Source of the DNA: Paenibacillus dokdonensis
Lineage (GTDB): Bacteria > Bacillota > Bacilli > Paenibacillales > Paenibacillaceae
Length of the DNA: 64,000 bases
Direction: 5' to 3'
Assembly: GCF_004916975.1 (NCBI RefSeq)
Contig: NZ_STGQ01000001.1
Span: forward strand, 2,653,939 to 2,717,938
The notes under the pieces are model-generated. The model had not been told where the DNA came from, ran no database searches, and saw nothing but the letters and a program-made list of their open reading frames with translations. Shown one piece after another: positions 37,559 to 46,796 of this stretch (the first letter of the stretch is position 1; each line of letters opens with the position of its first letter). Made by a program: the position numbers and the translations under genes.

Positions 37559-38191
37559 ATGAAAAACATCGGAATTGTCCGGCAAGTGGATGAGCTGGGG
37601 CGGATTGTCATCCCCATCGAATTACGGCGTGTTTTAGGGGTTGACGAAGGAGACGCGGTTGAATTTTATGTCCATAAAGAGGCTAAATATTTGATGTTTC
37701 GTAGGTTAAAGTCAGGGTGTTTATTTTGCGGGTCCATCGAAGCGTTAAGCTACTTCAAGGGCCAACTGATCTGTGCGTCTTGTTTTCGAAGTATGAGGAG
37801 ATCTGAGCCGAATGCTGCTGAGCTTGAGAGTGCCATAGCTATGGAATTGCGTGAGCAGCGCGGCACCGGGAGCGGTGGCCAACAGATTATGAGTCAGGCG
37901 CGAGCAGCAGATGAAGCAGCTGTAAGGCATGAAGAGGAGCAACAAGAAGAAAAAAAGAAAAGGGGAAAACAAGTGGATACTCGGAAACGACTTGCCAAAG
38001 TTATGCAGACGCATCCAAACGCTTCACAAGTCAAATGGGCAGAAATGATCGGGGTCACCCAAAGCTACGTCACTTATTTAATTCGAAGCGCGAAAAAAAA
38101 ATCCAACGCAGAAGAATGTGTTGGATTTTTTATATCTCAAATGGCTTTTTCTCGAAAGATACGATCATTAGTGATAATTCAATTGCTCTAA
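37559..38191 (+). CDS. AbrB/SpoVT-type regulator with CxxC and C-terminal HTH
   Basis: 210 residues. The N-terminal AbrB swapped-hairpin domain reads VRQVDELGRIVIPIELRRVLG (about 7-27) and continues to about residue 50. Next come CLFCGS and CASCF (CxxC pairs at about 58-61 and 76-79), as in the C-terminal zinc part of some AbrB relatives. A charged Glu/Lys/Arg linker follows, then a short HTH-like region (VKWAEMIGVTQSYVTYLI, about 160-177). The last 25 or so residues are coded by the terminator hairpin at 38097 and DNA beyond it, suggesting the original stop was lost. ATG 37559 follows AGGGGGAG. Confidence 0.85.
   Translation: MKNIGIVRQVDELGRIVIPIELRRVLGVDEGDAVEFYVHKEAKYLMFRRLKSGCLFCGSIEALSYFKGQLICASCFRSMRRSEPNAAELESAIAMELREQRGTGSGGQQIMSQARAADEAAVRHEEEQQEEKKKRGKQVDTRKRLAKVMQTHPNASQVKWAEMIGVTQSYVTYLIRSAKKKSNAEECVGFFISQMAFSRKIRSLVIIQLL
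38097..38133 (+). terminator. Terminator inside the AbrB-like reading frame
   Basis: Perfect 11-bp stem AAAAATCCAAC/GTTGGATTTTT (38097-38107, 38120-38130) with a 12-base loop and T tail. It lies 60 bases before the stop at 38191. Confidence 0.85.
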
Positions 38192-38231
38192 CATGGTGTT
38201 GGAGTTTATATTTACAATTTGATATTTTCTT

Positions 38232-38366
38232 TTATATCTTTAAGTAACTTAATAACCTCTTCATTGTTTTTTTAGATCTGTTTATATGACCTATGATACT
38301 AAACATAGTAACAATATTTATTATGAGTGTTAAGACTCCAATTAATTGAAGTACTCCTTCTTGCAT
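38232..38366 (-). CDS. 44-residue membrane peptide
   Basis: Very small ORF with a single hydrophobic helix (GVLQLIGVLTLIINIVTMFS, about residues 4-23) and a basic C-terminus (HINRSKKTMKRLL). ATG 38366 has AAGGGGAGA upstream. The design (one helix plus basic tail) resembles small type I toxins or small membrane regulators, but no family match can be claimed. It runs toward the end of the AbrB-like gene. Confidence 0.45.
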   Translation of the reverse strand: MQEGVLQLIGVLTLIINIVTMFSIIGHINRSKKTMKRLLSYLKI

Positions 38367-38912
38367 TTACAATCTCCCCTTAATAAGGCCATTATCACGT
38401 TTTAGTTCCACAGCACTTAGAATAAGTTAGGGATTAGTTACAAGTCCTGAATTGCAATCAACTTGAATCCATAGCCTAGCGACTACTATTTATCACAAAC
38501 AATGGTGAGCCGTTAAGACTAGGCTGCCGACATGGATCGGCAGCCTAGCTCCGTCTTTGACAATTGACGTAAATAATCCGACTTGAAAATTGTGATTTTA
38601 TTCCATACGTTTGCGAGTGATGTCAGCTACTCTGGTATTACCCCAATACCGGCTGTACTGACCAAACCAATATGATTTTGCTCAATATAATAGTACACCT
38701 ATTCCGATTGACTGGTAATGTTTAAAGGACTTGGTCGAGGGTTTCAGGAATAACATTTCAAGGACAATATTTTTATTTGGGTTGGAATAAAGAAAACGAT
38801 AGGAGGTGGATACAAGTACAGGACTTCTAGTATATGTTAAATATTAACAAGTTACATTTTTTTAACTTTTCTAATGAAATTTTAATTTTCGTAGTTTATA
38901 ACTAACTGTGTA
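38367..38912. other. Intergenic region with a perfect hairpin
   Basis: AT-rich, no gene recognised. A perfect 12-bp hairpin CTAGGCTGCCGA/TCGGCAGCCTAG (38519-38530, 38537-38548; loop CATGGA) lacks a T tract. The sequence beyond is the upstream region of the NlpC/P60 gene. Confidence 0.4.
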
Positions 38913-38982
38913 GGGTGGCGTGTCCCTCTCTTTGATTTCGTTTTCGATTATATAGTAAAGCTCATTGGGACACGTCTAACCC
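38913..38982 (+). promoter_or_regulatory. Leader hairpin of the second NlpC/P60 gene
   Basis: CGTGTCCC (38919-38926) pairs with GGGACACG (38967-38974), extended outside by GGGT/AACCC. It lies between a TATAACT box (38898-38904) and the ribosome site at 38995-39001. The same arrangement with different stem sequence precedes the gene at 19647. Confidence 0.5.
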
Positions 38983-39007
38983 TAATTTCACATCTTGGGA
39001 GGACTCT

Positions 39008-39589
39008 ATGAATAACAGCATGAACAACATCAAGAAAAGCCGAATCGTCAAAGTTTTGACAGGAGTCGGTTTATGTCTCTCCATTGCTTTTTCCGGAAGC
39101 GCGCTGCTTCCTGCACAGCAGGCGAATGCTGCTGCCGCTTTGTCCGGTAGTTCCATTGCTGATAACGTAATAGCAACAGGCAAACAATTCATGGGAGTTC
39201 CTTATCATTTCGGCGCTCCATCGGGACGGACGAATGAATTTGACTGTTCTTCATTCACACAATATGTTTTCAAGCAAAACGGCATCAATCTTCCCCGGTC
39301 TTCGAGACAACAGTCTACCGTAGGGACGCCCGTTTCCAAAAATCAGCTGCAGCCGGGAGATTTGGTTTTTTCGGATACAAATCATGATGGCATTATTAAT
39401 CACGTAAGTATTTATATAGGAAACGGACAATTGCTGCATACCTATCGGGTGGGCATTGGCGTTACGAGTTCCAACTTTGCGGGAAGCGCTTGGGAGCGAG
39501 GTTTCATGACCGCACGCCGCGTCATTCCTGAAAATGGACAAGCTCATACAGCTCCGCAGCCTACAGATACACAACCTTCAACTAATTAA
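39008..39589 (+). CDS. Secreted NlpC/P60 peptidoglycan endopeptidase
   Basis: 193 residues and a close paralogue of the protein at 19647. Signal peptide with VLTGVGLCLSIAFSGSALL, cut near ANA (about residue 38). The endopeptidase domain covers about 48-165: Cys in EFDCSSFTQYVF, His in INHVSIYIGNG, then LHTYR. The C-terminal tail is short (TAPQPTDTQPSTN). ATG 39008 follows TTGGGAGGA. The two genes differ by many silent and some coding changes, so the duplication is not recent. Confidence 0.93.
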   Translation: MNNSMNNIKKSRIVKVLTGVGLCLSIAFSGSALLPAQQANAAAALSGSSIADNVIATGKQFMGVPYHFGAPSGRTNEFDCSSFTQYVFKQNGINLPRSSRQQSTVGTPVSKNQLQPGDLVFSDTNHDGIINHVSIYIGNGQLLHTYRVGIGVTSSNFAGSAWERGFMTARRVIPENGQAHTAPQPTDTQPSTN

Positions 39590-40051
39590 GTCTCTAATGC
39601 GAGAAAACAAAAGCATATTTTCCAGATATTGAATTACTTCCGTTAGAGATCCGGAGAAACAGTAAGGGGAGAACTAAAGACAACAGAGCTTCATATGAGG
39701 CTATGTTGTGTTAAATCATCTTATTTTTAACATTTATCTCTTCGTCTTCTCCTTATAGAAGATGACGAGTTTGGATATTCAGCATTATTAAGCTACCCTG
39801 AAAATAACGAATAACGTAGGGCTAAAAAAGGCAGCAGGAAACTAGGCGCAGCGTTAAACGGTTTTTAAAAGCTGCGTCTTCTTTGTCTAGGTGGGTCATC
39901 GTTGTACACCTAAATAAGGTCTTTCCTATTTGCATACTGATTTTAATCAAATTCCCATTTTCGTTTGATATAGTTTAGTTGTTGTCTGAATAAAGGTACA
40001 ACCACAAAAAAAACAACAAATTACTAAATTATAAGAAAAGGGTGGAATAAA
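39590..40051. other. Intergenic region
   Basis: No gene recognised. A GCGCAGC/GCTGCGT hairpin near 39848-39880 followed by TCTTCTTTGT could end the NlpC/P60 transcript. AAGGGTGG at 40039-40046 belongs to the next gene. Confidence 0.3.
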
Positions 40052-40654
40052 TTGGGTGAAATCATTCATCGAATATTGGATACAATCGCAGGGATGGGAT
40101 ATTGGGGAATATTAGTGGGGCTAGCTCTTGAGGTTATCCCGAGTGAAATTGTATTAGCTTTTGCTGGGTATTTAGTTTATAAAGGACAAATCAATTTAAT
40201 AGAAGCAGTTGTTTTCGGAACCATCGGTTGTCTTTTCCAGCAGATTATTCTTTATGTGGTGGGTTTGTATGGAGGAAGGGCTTTTATAGATAAGTATGGA
40301 AAGTATCTTCATATCAAATCCAAACATGTTGATGTAACTGAACGTTGGTTTCAAAAATATGGTGCATTTGTAGTATTCACCTCACGCTTTATTCCTGTTG
40401 TCCGTCAAGCAATCTCAATTCCGGCAGGCATATCCAAAATGAATATGGTCAAATTTTTGTCTTATTCTGGTCTTGCCTCCGTATTATGGGCCATTTTATT
40501 TGTTTCGCTGGGTAAAAGTTTAGGCGAGAATTGGCAGAACATCAATGAGAAGGCTGCCCCTTATACCCAGCCAATTTTATGGGGAGCTATTCTTCTAATG
40601 ATTGCATATATCTTGTATAAAGCTTTAACACGAAAGAAAAAAATACAGGGTTAG
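40052..40654 (+). CDS. DedA-family membrane protein
   Basis: 200 residues with four or five membrane segments. DedA marks: GLALEVIPSEIVLAFAGYL (about 24-42), GTIGCLFQQIILYVVGLYGGRAFIDKYGKYL, then RWFQKYGAFVVFTSRFIPVVRQAISIPAG (about 105-133), containing the conserved Arg of the F.R..P..R motif. The family takes part in lipid-carrier or phospholipid flipping. TTG at 40052 with AAGGGTGG upstream. Single gene. Confidence 0.9.
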   Translation: MGEIIHRILDTIAGMGYWGILVGLALEVIPSEIVLAFAGYLVYKGQINLIEAVVFGTIGCLFQQIILYVVGLYGGRAFIDKYGKYLHIKSKHVDVTERWFQKYGAFVVFTSRFIPVVRQAISIPAGISKMNMVKFLSYSGLASVLWAILFVSLGKSLGENWQNINEKAAPYTQPILWGAILLMIAYILYKALTRKKKIQG

Positions 40655-40739
40655 GGGCTTTATCCTAATAGGGTTAAAAGAACCAAGAGCAATTTGGGAC
40701 TGAACACCATTTGTGAGACAGGGATAAAACACCTTTCAA

Positions 40740-41196
40740 GTTAAGCGGCTAGTCGTCGGTAATCAATCGGCGACTGGTTATTTAGTTTCGTATGTTTTTC
40801 CACCAAACGGCAAGTAAGTGATATCCGTTACGAGTTTTTGCATCGGTGCGTTGGCCTCGTATTAATGTTTTAACTGATGCTCCGCAATATATGTCGGCTG
40901 TCCTGTTGGCTTGCGTTTCTTCATCCTGACTCGACACTGGTAGTCCCTCACGTTGCATAATTCGCTACACTCGTTTGTGATTTGTGATTGATGGATTGCC
41001 CTTTTCGAAGCAGTGCAGTAATCTTGCGGTAGCCATAACGGAATTTATGTCGGGTGCAAAGTTGACGAATCTCCTCGGTAAGTAGATCTTCTCGTTTTGT
41101 GATAAGGGCTGCTTTCCAGCGGTAGTACGACGAGCGAGCAATTCCTAGCAGTTCACAATCTAGTTTTACGGACACTTCTCCTCGTATAGATTCCAT
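40740..41196 (-). pseudogene. IS3 orfB (transposase) fragments
   Basis: N-terminal piece at 40948-41196: DCELLGIARSSYYRWKA and RKITALLRKG, the OrfB HTH_21 region. Near 40740-40780 the extreme C-terminus reads NNQSPIDYRRLAA then stop. The DDE catalytic core between them is deleted, so it is inactive. Confidence 0.7.
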
Positions 41197-41283
41197 CTAG
41201 GCTACTACGGCTTCTGGTGACACCACCTCTCCAATTCCCTGTACTTTTTTAGTAACTCCAGCTGTTGTTTCAGATACCGATTC

Positions 41284-41526
41284 TCTGCCTTTACTTACTC
41301 AAGTTCTGAGGTGTACTCAGGACCTTTCCCAAAGCTTATACTGCTTACCGACAGGCTGCTCAAGTCGATGAAGTTCCCCATTACGATACCACGACATCCA
41401 AACTTTAAGTTGAGCTACATTCCTGATCCCTAATTTGTCCATGACCTCCTTCGCTGGAATACCTGCTAATCTCATTTTAATTGCCTGCATTTTCACTTCT
41501 ACGGGGTAGCTAACTCGTGTTGCCAA
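41284..41526 (-). pseudogene. IS3 orfA, frameshifted
   Basis: From TTG 41526 (GGAGG upstream): ATRVSYPVEVKMQAIKMRLA, then the HTH (VMDKLGIRNVAQLKVWMSWY) and HRLEQPVGKQY. A frameshift after KQYK turns the expected FGKGPEYTSELE into a premature stop at 41317. Confidence 0.75.
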
Positions 41527-41687
41527 CGCAAAAACACCTCCAAGTTGTCCTCCACATCTTACGACATGATTTCTTTCACTTGAAGATCTTTTAATTTGTC
41601 TCACATTACGGGGTCAGTCCCATTTTGCGCTTGGCACTTTTTTTTGCACCTTTTTCTGTTTGAGTAGTAGTATATATGTCTAGCACT

Positions 41688-41862
41688 TCAAGTGTCGGCA
41701 TGATCGTGGCTGGAGCCAGTCCGCTGAAAGCTGTCCGTTCTCAAATTCTGATTCAAGTTTGCGTTCGCCTCATCAGCGGCGCTGACAAGCATCCTTCTGG
41801 CCCTGATGATCTACCGGCTATGGTTCGGTAAATTAGGTCAATTTTCACGCTCAGACTCGTAA
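41688..41862 (+). pseudogene. FetB-like (UPF0014) ABC permease C-terminal relic
   Basis: A frame without a start reads GMIVAGASPLKAVRSQILIQ; one extra base at about 41755-41760 then breaks it. The other frame continues FAFASSAALTSILLALMIYR and ends SRSDS with a stop at 41862. The G.SP..AVR.QI..........L.....Y pattern matches the end of FetB/YbbM metal-export permeases. It begins where the IS3 remnant ends, so the gene was probably cut by that element. A terminator follows at 41950. Confidence 0.55.
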
Positions 41863-41949
41863 AAACAACCTTGACTAAGAGGGCATTTGCTATGATGTTG
41901 ATTTCCCTGCTTTGCGAGGATCCTAAAGTATTGCATCTGGACATAGCAA

Positions 41950-41985
41950 AAAAGGGCAGCGGGTTCATAACCCGATGCCCTTTTA
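41950..41985 (+). terminator. Terminator
   Basis: 16-bp stem AAAAGGGCAGCGGGTT/AACCCGATGCCCTTTT (one mismatch), loop CAT, likely the old terminator of the FetB-like gene. Confidence 0.85.
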
Positions 41986-42024
41986 AATGAACCGTCTATT
42001 TTCCGGCGATATGGTGCGGACGGT

Positions 42025-42350
42025 AGGGATGCGGATCGAATCATCGCTCTGATAAGCCAGCATCGTTTCCTTGGCTTCATCGCTGCGATGCTGTTTCAAA
42101 CCCTGCTCAATATGCTTCCGCTGCCAGGTGGATTCACTGCTGTGATGGTTCTGGAGATCTACGGACCATCTTGGGGGGGGCTCTGCTCGTGGGCATCGGG
42201 GATCATCGGAGTCATCGGGGGTTAAAGCCGTATCTTACCAAAATGGAGGATTGACTGGGAGCCAGCGAGTTTAAAGGCCTTTTGTTTGTCCGTTTTATCC
42301 CCTTCATCCCGTATCAAGCCGTCAATAACGCCGCTCGAATCGCACTAATA
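42025..42350 (+). pseudogene. TVP38/DedA-like membrane protein relic
   Basis: A frame without a start reads DADRIIALISQHRFLGFIAA, LFQTLLNMLPLPGGFTAVM and LCSWASGIIG, matching the truncated gene at 24940 closely. A deletion removes about 20 codons (the GYWLAR region); the next frame has KPYLTKMED, a stop, then LGASEFKGLLFVRFIPFIP. So this copy keeps part of the C-terminal half missing from the other. Confidence 0.7.
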
Positions 42351-42484
42351 TTAGCTTGTCAAGACGAACGGAGTATACGGAAACGATCATGCTAATCAAA
42401 AAATGGCCGAGAAGCCGTTACCATCAGTGTGGCCAGCGTATCTCGGTCCCAGTTGAGAGATGGTTTTTTTCAAGCTCTTGAATG

Positions 42485-42618
42485 AGCCGCCTTATTTAGG
42501 CAGCGGCAGCCTATGCGATCCATTCTCTTCCGCTGCAGTCACGGTCGAGTTTCATGCGTTTATCTATGATGTATTCAAATACCATGAGGTTTGCATATCT
42601 AACGTTTTAGAAGAATAC
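42485..42618. repeat. Duplicate of 25515-25569 plus 27677-27750
   Basis: One continuous stretch here corresponds to two separate stretches at 25.5 and 27.7 kb. The joint is at GTCACGGTCGA (42538-42548) followed by GTTTCATGC. It includes the upstream region of the YheC/D gene. Confidence 0.6.
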
Positions 42619-42720
42619 CTATTTTTCTGTGATCAAGTTAATTGCCTGTCTTCGTTCAATTAAATGATGCATAGAATATTCCAAATTTCCGTTATCTATG
42701 TAGGTGAATGAAGGGAGAAC

Positions 42721-43482
42721 ATGGCGATGATACAAAAGAAACCTCGCATGCATGTATTGAGCAAATGGGTTAAAACTAAAGCACTCCTTGGTAGCGATGA
42801 AGTTCGCCAATATATTCCGGATACCCGGAGATTATCAAAATCTTCACTTAAAACTATGCTTAAATCATACGGCATGGTGTATGTTAAACCGGAGAAAGGA
42901 ACTTATGGGAAAGGAGTTATTCGCGTAGAGCAACGTGGGAAAGATGAGTATTCTTATCAGCTCGGTACCAAAGAGAAGGACTTTTGGGATTACGAGACAT
43001 TCTATCTATCTCTTTTACGTGAAACAAATAAGAGAAGCTACCTGATACAAAAAGGGATTCACTTGGTGAAATATAAAAAACTGCGTTTTGATATAAGGGT
43101 AATGGTTCAACTGAGTCCCAAAGGTGTCTGGGAGACAACTGGCCTTATAGGAAGGGTAGCCCATCCAGAAAAGATTGTGACTAATTATCATAGTGGCGGT
43201 AAGATTATGGATGTTAAACGTCTGTTCGGTGAGCACCTCTCAACAAATGAAATGGAGAAAGTTATGCATAAATTAGATAATCTGGGTGTGGCCACAGCAA
43301 GACACCTTCACAAAAAATATCCTGGTATCCGACAAATAGGACTAGACATTGGATTCGATCATTCCTGGATACCTTGGATTATTGAAGTTAATACCAATCC
43401 GGATCCTTATATTTTCAACAAGTTGTCAGACAAATCTATGTACAGAAAAGTTATGAGATACAGAAGGGCTGCTTTGAAGTAA
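42721..43482 (+). CDS. YheC/YheD-like ATP-grasp protein
   Basis: 253 residues, paralogous to the gene at 30241. ATP-grasp marks: MVYVKPEKGTYGKGVIRVEQ (about 56-75), SYLIQKGIHLV, RFDIRVMVQLSPKG, and the terminal GLDIGFDHSWIPWIIEVNTNP with the metal-binding Glu-x-Asn. Two starts are possible, ATG 42721 or ATG 42727, both served by GAAGGGAG. Spore-coat association is known for YheC/D relatives; the reaction is unknown. Confidence 0.85.
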   Translation: MAMIQKKPRMHVLSKWVKTKALLGSDEVRQYIPDTRRLSKSSLKTMLKSYGMVYVKPEKGTYGKGVIRVEQRGKDEYSYQLGTKEKDFWDYETFYLSLLRETNKRSYLIQKGIHLVKYKKLRFDIRVMVQLSPKGVWETTGLIGRVAHPEKIVTNYHSGGKIMDVKRLFGEHLSTNEMEKVMHKLDNLGVATARHLHKKYPGIRQIGLDIGFDHSWIPWIIEVNTNPDPYIFNKLSDKSMYRKVMRYRRAALK

Positions 43483-43669
43483 ATGTTTGATTAATTCAAT
43501 TCAAGAAGAGAAGTTCTTAACTCAGCCAGCTTAACTAGCTGCGATGCGAATCAAGGCTCCTTTTGTTAAGATCCATTTTGTTTGAATAAACTTGAAATCA
43601 TCAACCTATCCTACTAGGTCAACAAGCGATTAGAGTATGTACAGAAGCAGATCAGTTACCGTATGTATG

Positions 43670-43704
43670 AAAGAACCAAGTCGATTAGTGACCTGGTTCT
43701 TTTC
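43670..43704 (+). terminator. Terminator after the ATP-grasp gene
   Basis: 13-bp stem AAAGAACCAAGTC/GACCTGGTTCTTT (one mismatch), seven-base loop, T-rich tail. The A-rich and T-rich flanks could serve both strands. The rest of 43483-43839 shows no gene. Confidence 0.75.
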
Positions 43705-43839
43705 TGGCGTTTTACGAGGCTGTCGGCTTCGCGACTGTGATTATCATGTAATAGAGATTAAGCCATTTTACAAATTCGAACAGAGACATCTACTAATAAT
43801 TCTTAAGGAGCACTAAGCGTCCCTTTAGCATAAAAACCT

Positions 43840-45180
43840 CTACCACATCATCGAAAAACGAATGATATCCTCTTTTGCCAGATCCTCACACAACACAACT
43901 TCCATCAACTCAAGATCAGTAACTGCCTTAATTCCATGCTTAGTGCCAGTTGGAATTTGCAGAACATCGCCCGCCTGCAGCTTATATAGTTTACCCTCCA
44001 TAAGGATTTCCGCGCTGCCCGTCACAATCGTCACGATTTCTTGCCGCTCGAGATGCCGGTGGTAGCTCGTATATTTTCCGTGGATGAGCTTCACCTGCTT
44101 AATCATAACTTCAATTCCCGTTTCATCTTTCCAATAATTCAGGACACGGTAGAAGCCCCATCTTTTCTCTTCATACATTGGAATCCGCGGCACATGTTCG
44201 AGCCTATCCTTGATTTGATTAGCTTTATCCTTGTTAGCGATTAGGATGCCATCGAAACTCGCCGCAACCATCAGATCAGAGACGCCGATAATTTCGATGT
44301 GATAGGGAAGTTCGTTAATGAGATGGCTATTAGAGGAGTCGGCCGATATTCGCCCTGACCCCATCACTTTTTTCTCGAAATGACCACTTAGCGCGATCCA
44401 ACTCCCCAGGTCATTCCAATAGCCATCATATCCCATGACAACAGCTGACTGTGTTTGTTCCACGACTTCTCGGTCGAAACTGGTATTTGCAAGATGTCCG
44501 TAAATTCCCAGCCAATTCTCAACTTGGGTCGGATGCCCCTTGTCCTTCAATAATGTCAGCATGAACTTCAAGGGGAATGCAAATACGCCGCAGTTCCACA
44601 TCGCGTGATGTTCGATTAAGTGACAGGCCGTTTGCTCATCTGGCTTTTCTATGAATTGGTGAATAAATGAAAAGTCGTCATTCCCTTTGGGCAGAACTGG
44701 AACGATATAGCCGAACTGATTGGAAGGAAAGGTAGGTTTTGTTCCGAGGAGAGCGAGAGCTGCTTTAGAATGCAAAAGAACATCGGGAAAACGAAGGAGC
44801 AGGCGAAAAAACACGGTATCTGCGTAAGTGTTCACTGGAAGAACACAAATCGTTTCATTTGGATCTACTTGCAGCTTCTCATGAAGATAACTTACAGCAT
44901 AAGCAATGGCTGTGAAGGTTCCTCTTTTATAGGGTTCGGCCAGGATAGGGATATACTCGCCATCATAGTTACGGGTAATTTCCACTTGACTGTGATGTGT
45001 GACGATACATGTGGATTGAAGCAGCCCCACCTCATTCAATTGTCGGCATATCCGTTCAATCATCGATTCCCTGGCCCCAGCTTCGGATTTCAAAAGCCTA
45101 AGAAACACCTTGGAGCGAATCTCATTGGATAGCGGCCACAGTCTTTTTCCTGATCCCCCGCATAACAGTATAATACGCAA
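43840..45180 (-). CDS. manC: Mannose-1-phosphate guanylyltransferase / cupin (ManC-like)
   Basis: 446 residues. Nucleotidyltransferase domain 1-280: RIILLCGGSGKRLWPLSNE (the usual SGGSGTRLWP signature with Thr changed to Lys), later FIEKPDE and WNCGVFAFPL. The C-terminal cupin of the mannose-6-phosphate isomerase type spans about 335-446 (YTSYHRHLERQEIVTIVTG, IPTGTKHGI). Makes GDP-mannose for polysaccharides. TTG 45180 was chosen since GGAGG lies seven bases upstream and the family starts there; the frame to 45375 adds unrelated sequence. GDP-mannose would supply the glycosyltransferases of this region. Confidence 0.88.
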   Translation of the reverse strand: MRIILLCGGSGKRLWPLSNEIRSKVFLRLLKSEAGARESMIERICRQLNEVGLLQSTCIVTHHSQVEITRNYDGEYIPILAEPYKRGTFTAIAYAVSYLHEKLQVDPNETICVLPVNTYADTVFFRLLLRFPDVLLHSKAALALLGTKPTFPSNQFGYIVPVLPKGNDDFSFIHQFIEKPDEQTACHLIEHHAMWNCGVFAFPLKFMLTLLKDKGHPTQVENWLGIYGHLANTSFDREVVEQTQSAVVMGYDGYWNDLGSWIALSGHFEKKVMGSGRISADSSNSHLINELPYHIEIIGVSDLMVAASFDGILIANKDKANQIKDRLEHVPRIPMYEEKRWGFYRVLNYWKDETGIEVMIKQVKLIHGKYTSYHRHLERQEIVTIVTGSAEILMEGKLYKLQAGDVLQIPTGTKHGIKAVTDLELMEVVLCEDLAKEDIIRFSMMW

Positions 45181-46444
45181 GCTGATTCCTCCATTTTTAT
45201 TTCTTGGATCGAATGACTCTTCAATCGCATGCTTTATTAATAACCCGGCCCAGTCCCAGGATAAGCGATGCATATCCTTTCTGCCTTGGCGCCCTTTTTG
45301 TTTGCAAAGTCCGGGATTTTGGTACGCTTTCCTCATGAGTTTTTTAAACCGCCCATAGTTGTCCCTTTTGAACAAACAGGTTACTGAACTTTTTCGAGAT
45401 GGCTCTGTTCATGCTGCTTGACGGCTACGAGTCCGTAATCTGGAACGAGGTGCCGCATATCCGTTTGTTTTGATCACAAGTACGAGTTTTTCTTTTGAGG
45501 AAAACTCTTCCCAATTTGTCCTTTAGCACCTCCATATATCTGATTATATGGATTATCATATGATGGAGGAATGAAACAGGGTGGGCGTAATGAGCGTGAA
45601 AAACACACAAAAGTAAAGGAAACAGGAAGAGCAGAGGTGACGCTGCATTCACAGAGCCCGCACAGAATGGGTAACTTATGCAGCTGAGAGAAAGATCATT
45701 TCATAGCGGCAGCGAGCCTCTTGTCATATGCAGACGAAAAAGGTGGGGGATACAAGCCTAGTATATAAGTGATAACCTCAAGGATTGGCACTTGAGCATT
45801 TTGACTGGTTGACGGCCCGCCGGACAAGCTTGTATTTTCAAAACTAAAATACTCTTTGCAGTCCAGAGTCGGCAATTATGCAGAGCGAGTCCAACGACTC
45901 GTAACAGAAAAATACAAAGGTTATTAGGATGGACAGACCGGCTGCAGTGGTGTAGGAAGGTTTGAAATTTAAGGAAGAGAACACCTGTGGATGTTCTCTT
46001 CCTTTATTGTTCATAGTTTGTATTCATGCGAATTAGATACACTCTCCAAAGTGTTGAGATTTGCTAATACCCCGTATTTAATACCGATGTGATATTCTAA
46101 TTAAAATTTCAACACTCCTGATTGTGAGTTATGTTCTTAGTTCCCTTTATTGCCGAATTATTCTTTGTTTTGAATTACACATCGTCGTCAAAGAAAACAT
46201 CCTGGCTGGGCGAATAACCGGGAATAGGCGGGCAGCAAATTAACTTGCTCACTCACGGGCTCATGGCCACTTTTTCCCAAGTATTACTAAAAAAAAATCT
46301 CTTTTCTTTGGGGTTTGGGTTTCGCATGCTATTTAAATGGGTAAATTTAAATGGGTAAATTAAAATGTTAGCTTTTAATTTGCAGCCTTTACCGGGCTAT
46401 TGGACTAATGATTCTCTTTTCGGCTTCATGAAAGGATGTTTTCA
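45181..46444. other. Long intergenic region with decayed coding pieces
   Basis: No intact gene. On the + strand near 45390-45473 a frame (MALFMLLDGYESVIWNEVPH, then stop) and at about 45842-45926 another (SLQSRVGNYAERVQRLVTEK, then stop) have protein-like composition but no start sites or known family. The second is followed by a clear terminator at 45971, as expected for the end of a former gene. 46010-46435 is AT-rich without features. Confidence 0.35.
45971..46008 (+). terminator. Terminator
   Basis: Perfect 13-bp stem AAGGAAGAGAACA/TGTTCTCTTCCTT with an eight-base loop and short T run. Confidence 0.8.
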
Positions 46445-46789
46445 ATGAAAGTACTTGTGGTGGATGATCATGAAGTCAATCGAATCGTATTGGTTAGAAT
46501 CTTACTGAAACTTGGTTATTCTGCAGACACTGCGACCAATGGGTTAGAAGCCATTGCAGCGACAAGATCTAAATCCTATCAGCTCATTTTTATGGATATT
46601 TACATGCCATTCATGGATGGGATTTCAGCGGCTGAAGAGATTGTTTCCTCCTTAGTTAACCCGCCACATATCATTGCCGTCACAACAGATCCAAGCGAAA
46701 AGACACGTTGTCAGGGGTTTGCGGATTTTATTGAAAAGCCCATTAGTTTCAACCGAATTAAACAATGCATTGATTCGTTGATTTCATGA
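46445..46789 (+). CDS. Stand-alone CheY-like receiver protein
   Basis: 114 residues, a single receiver domain. VLVVDDHEVNR gives the acidic pair, the phospho-acceptor Asp is in LIFMDIYMPFMDG (about residue 51), the Thr in AVTTDP and the Lys in DFIEKPIS. The similarity is to receiver domains found at the end of hybrid kinases. No kinase gene lies nearby. ATG 46445 follows AAAGGATG. A relic HTH sequence lies just downstream. Confidence 0.85.
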   Translation: MKVLVVDDHEVNRIVLVRILLKLGYSADTATNGLEAIAATRSKSYQLIFMDIYMPFMDGISAAEEIVSSLVNPPHIIAVTTDPSEKTRCQGFADFIEKPISFNRIKQCIDSLIS

Positions 46790-46796
46790 GACCACA

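Larger units (their letters stand above)
40695..41622 (-). mobile_element. IS3-family insertion sequence remnant
   Basis: Ends are 26-bp imperfect inverted repeats: TGGGACTGA...GTGAGACA at 40695-40720, matched by the reverse complement at 41597-41622 (20 of 26 bases equal). Inside, on the - strand, lie a frameshifted orfA and pieces of orfB; at 928 bases it is about 500 shorter than a complete element. Flanking TTT on both sides may be a target duplication. Confidence 0.75.

Noticed and set aside
45425..45652. 75-residue - strand frame
   Set aside because: Hydrophobic start arises from a T-rich stretch; no ribosome site or family.
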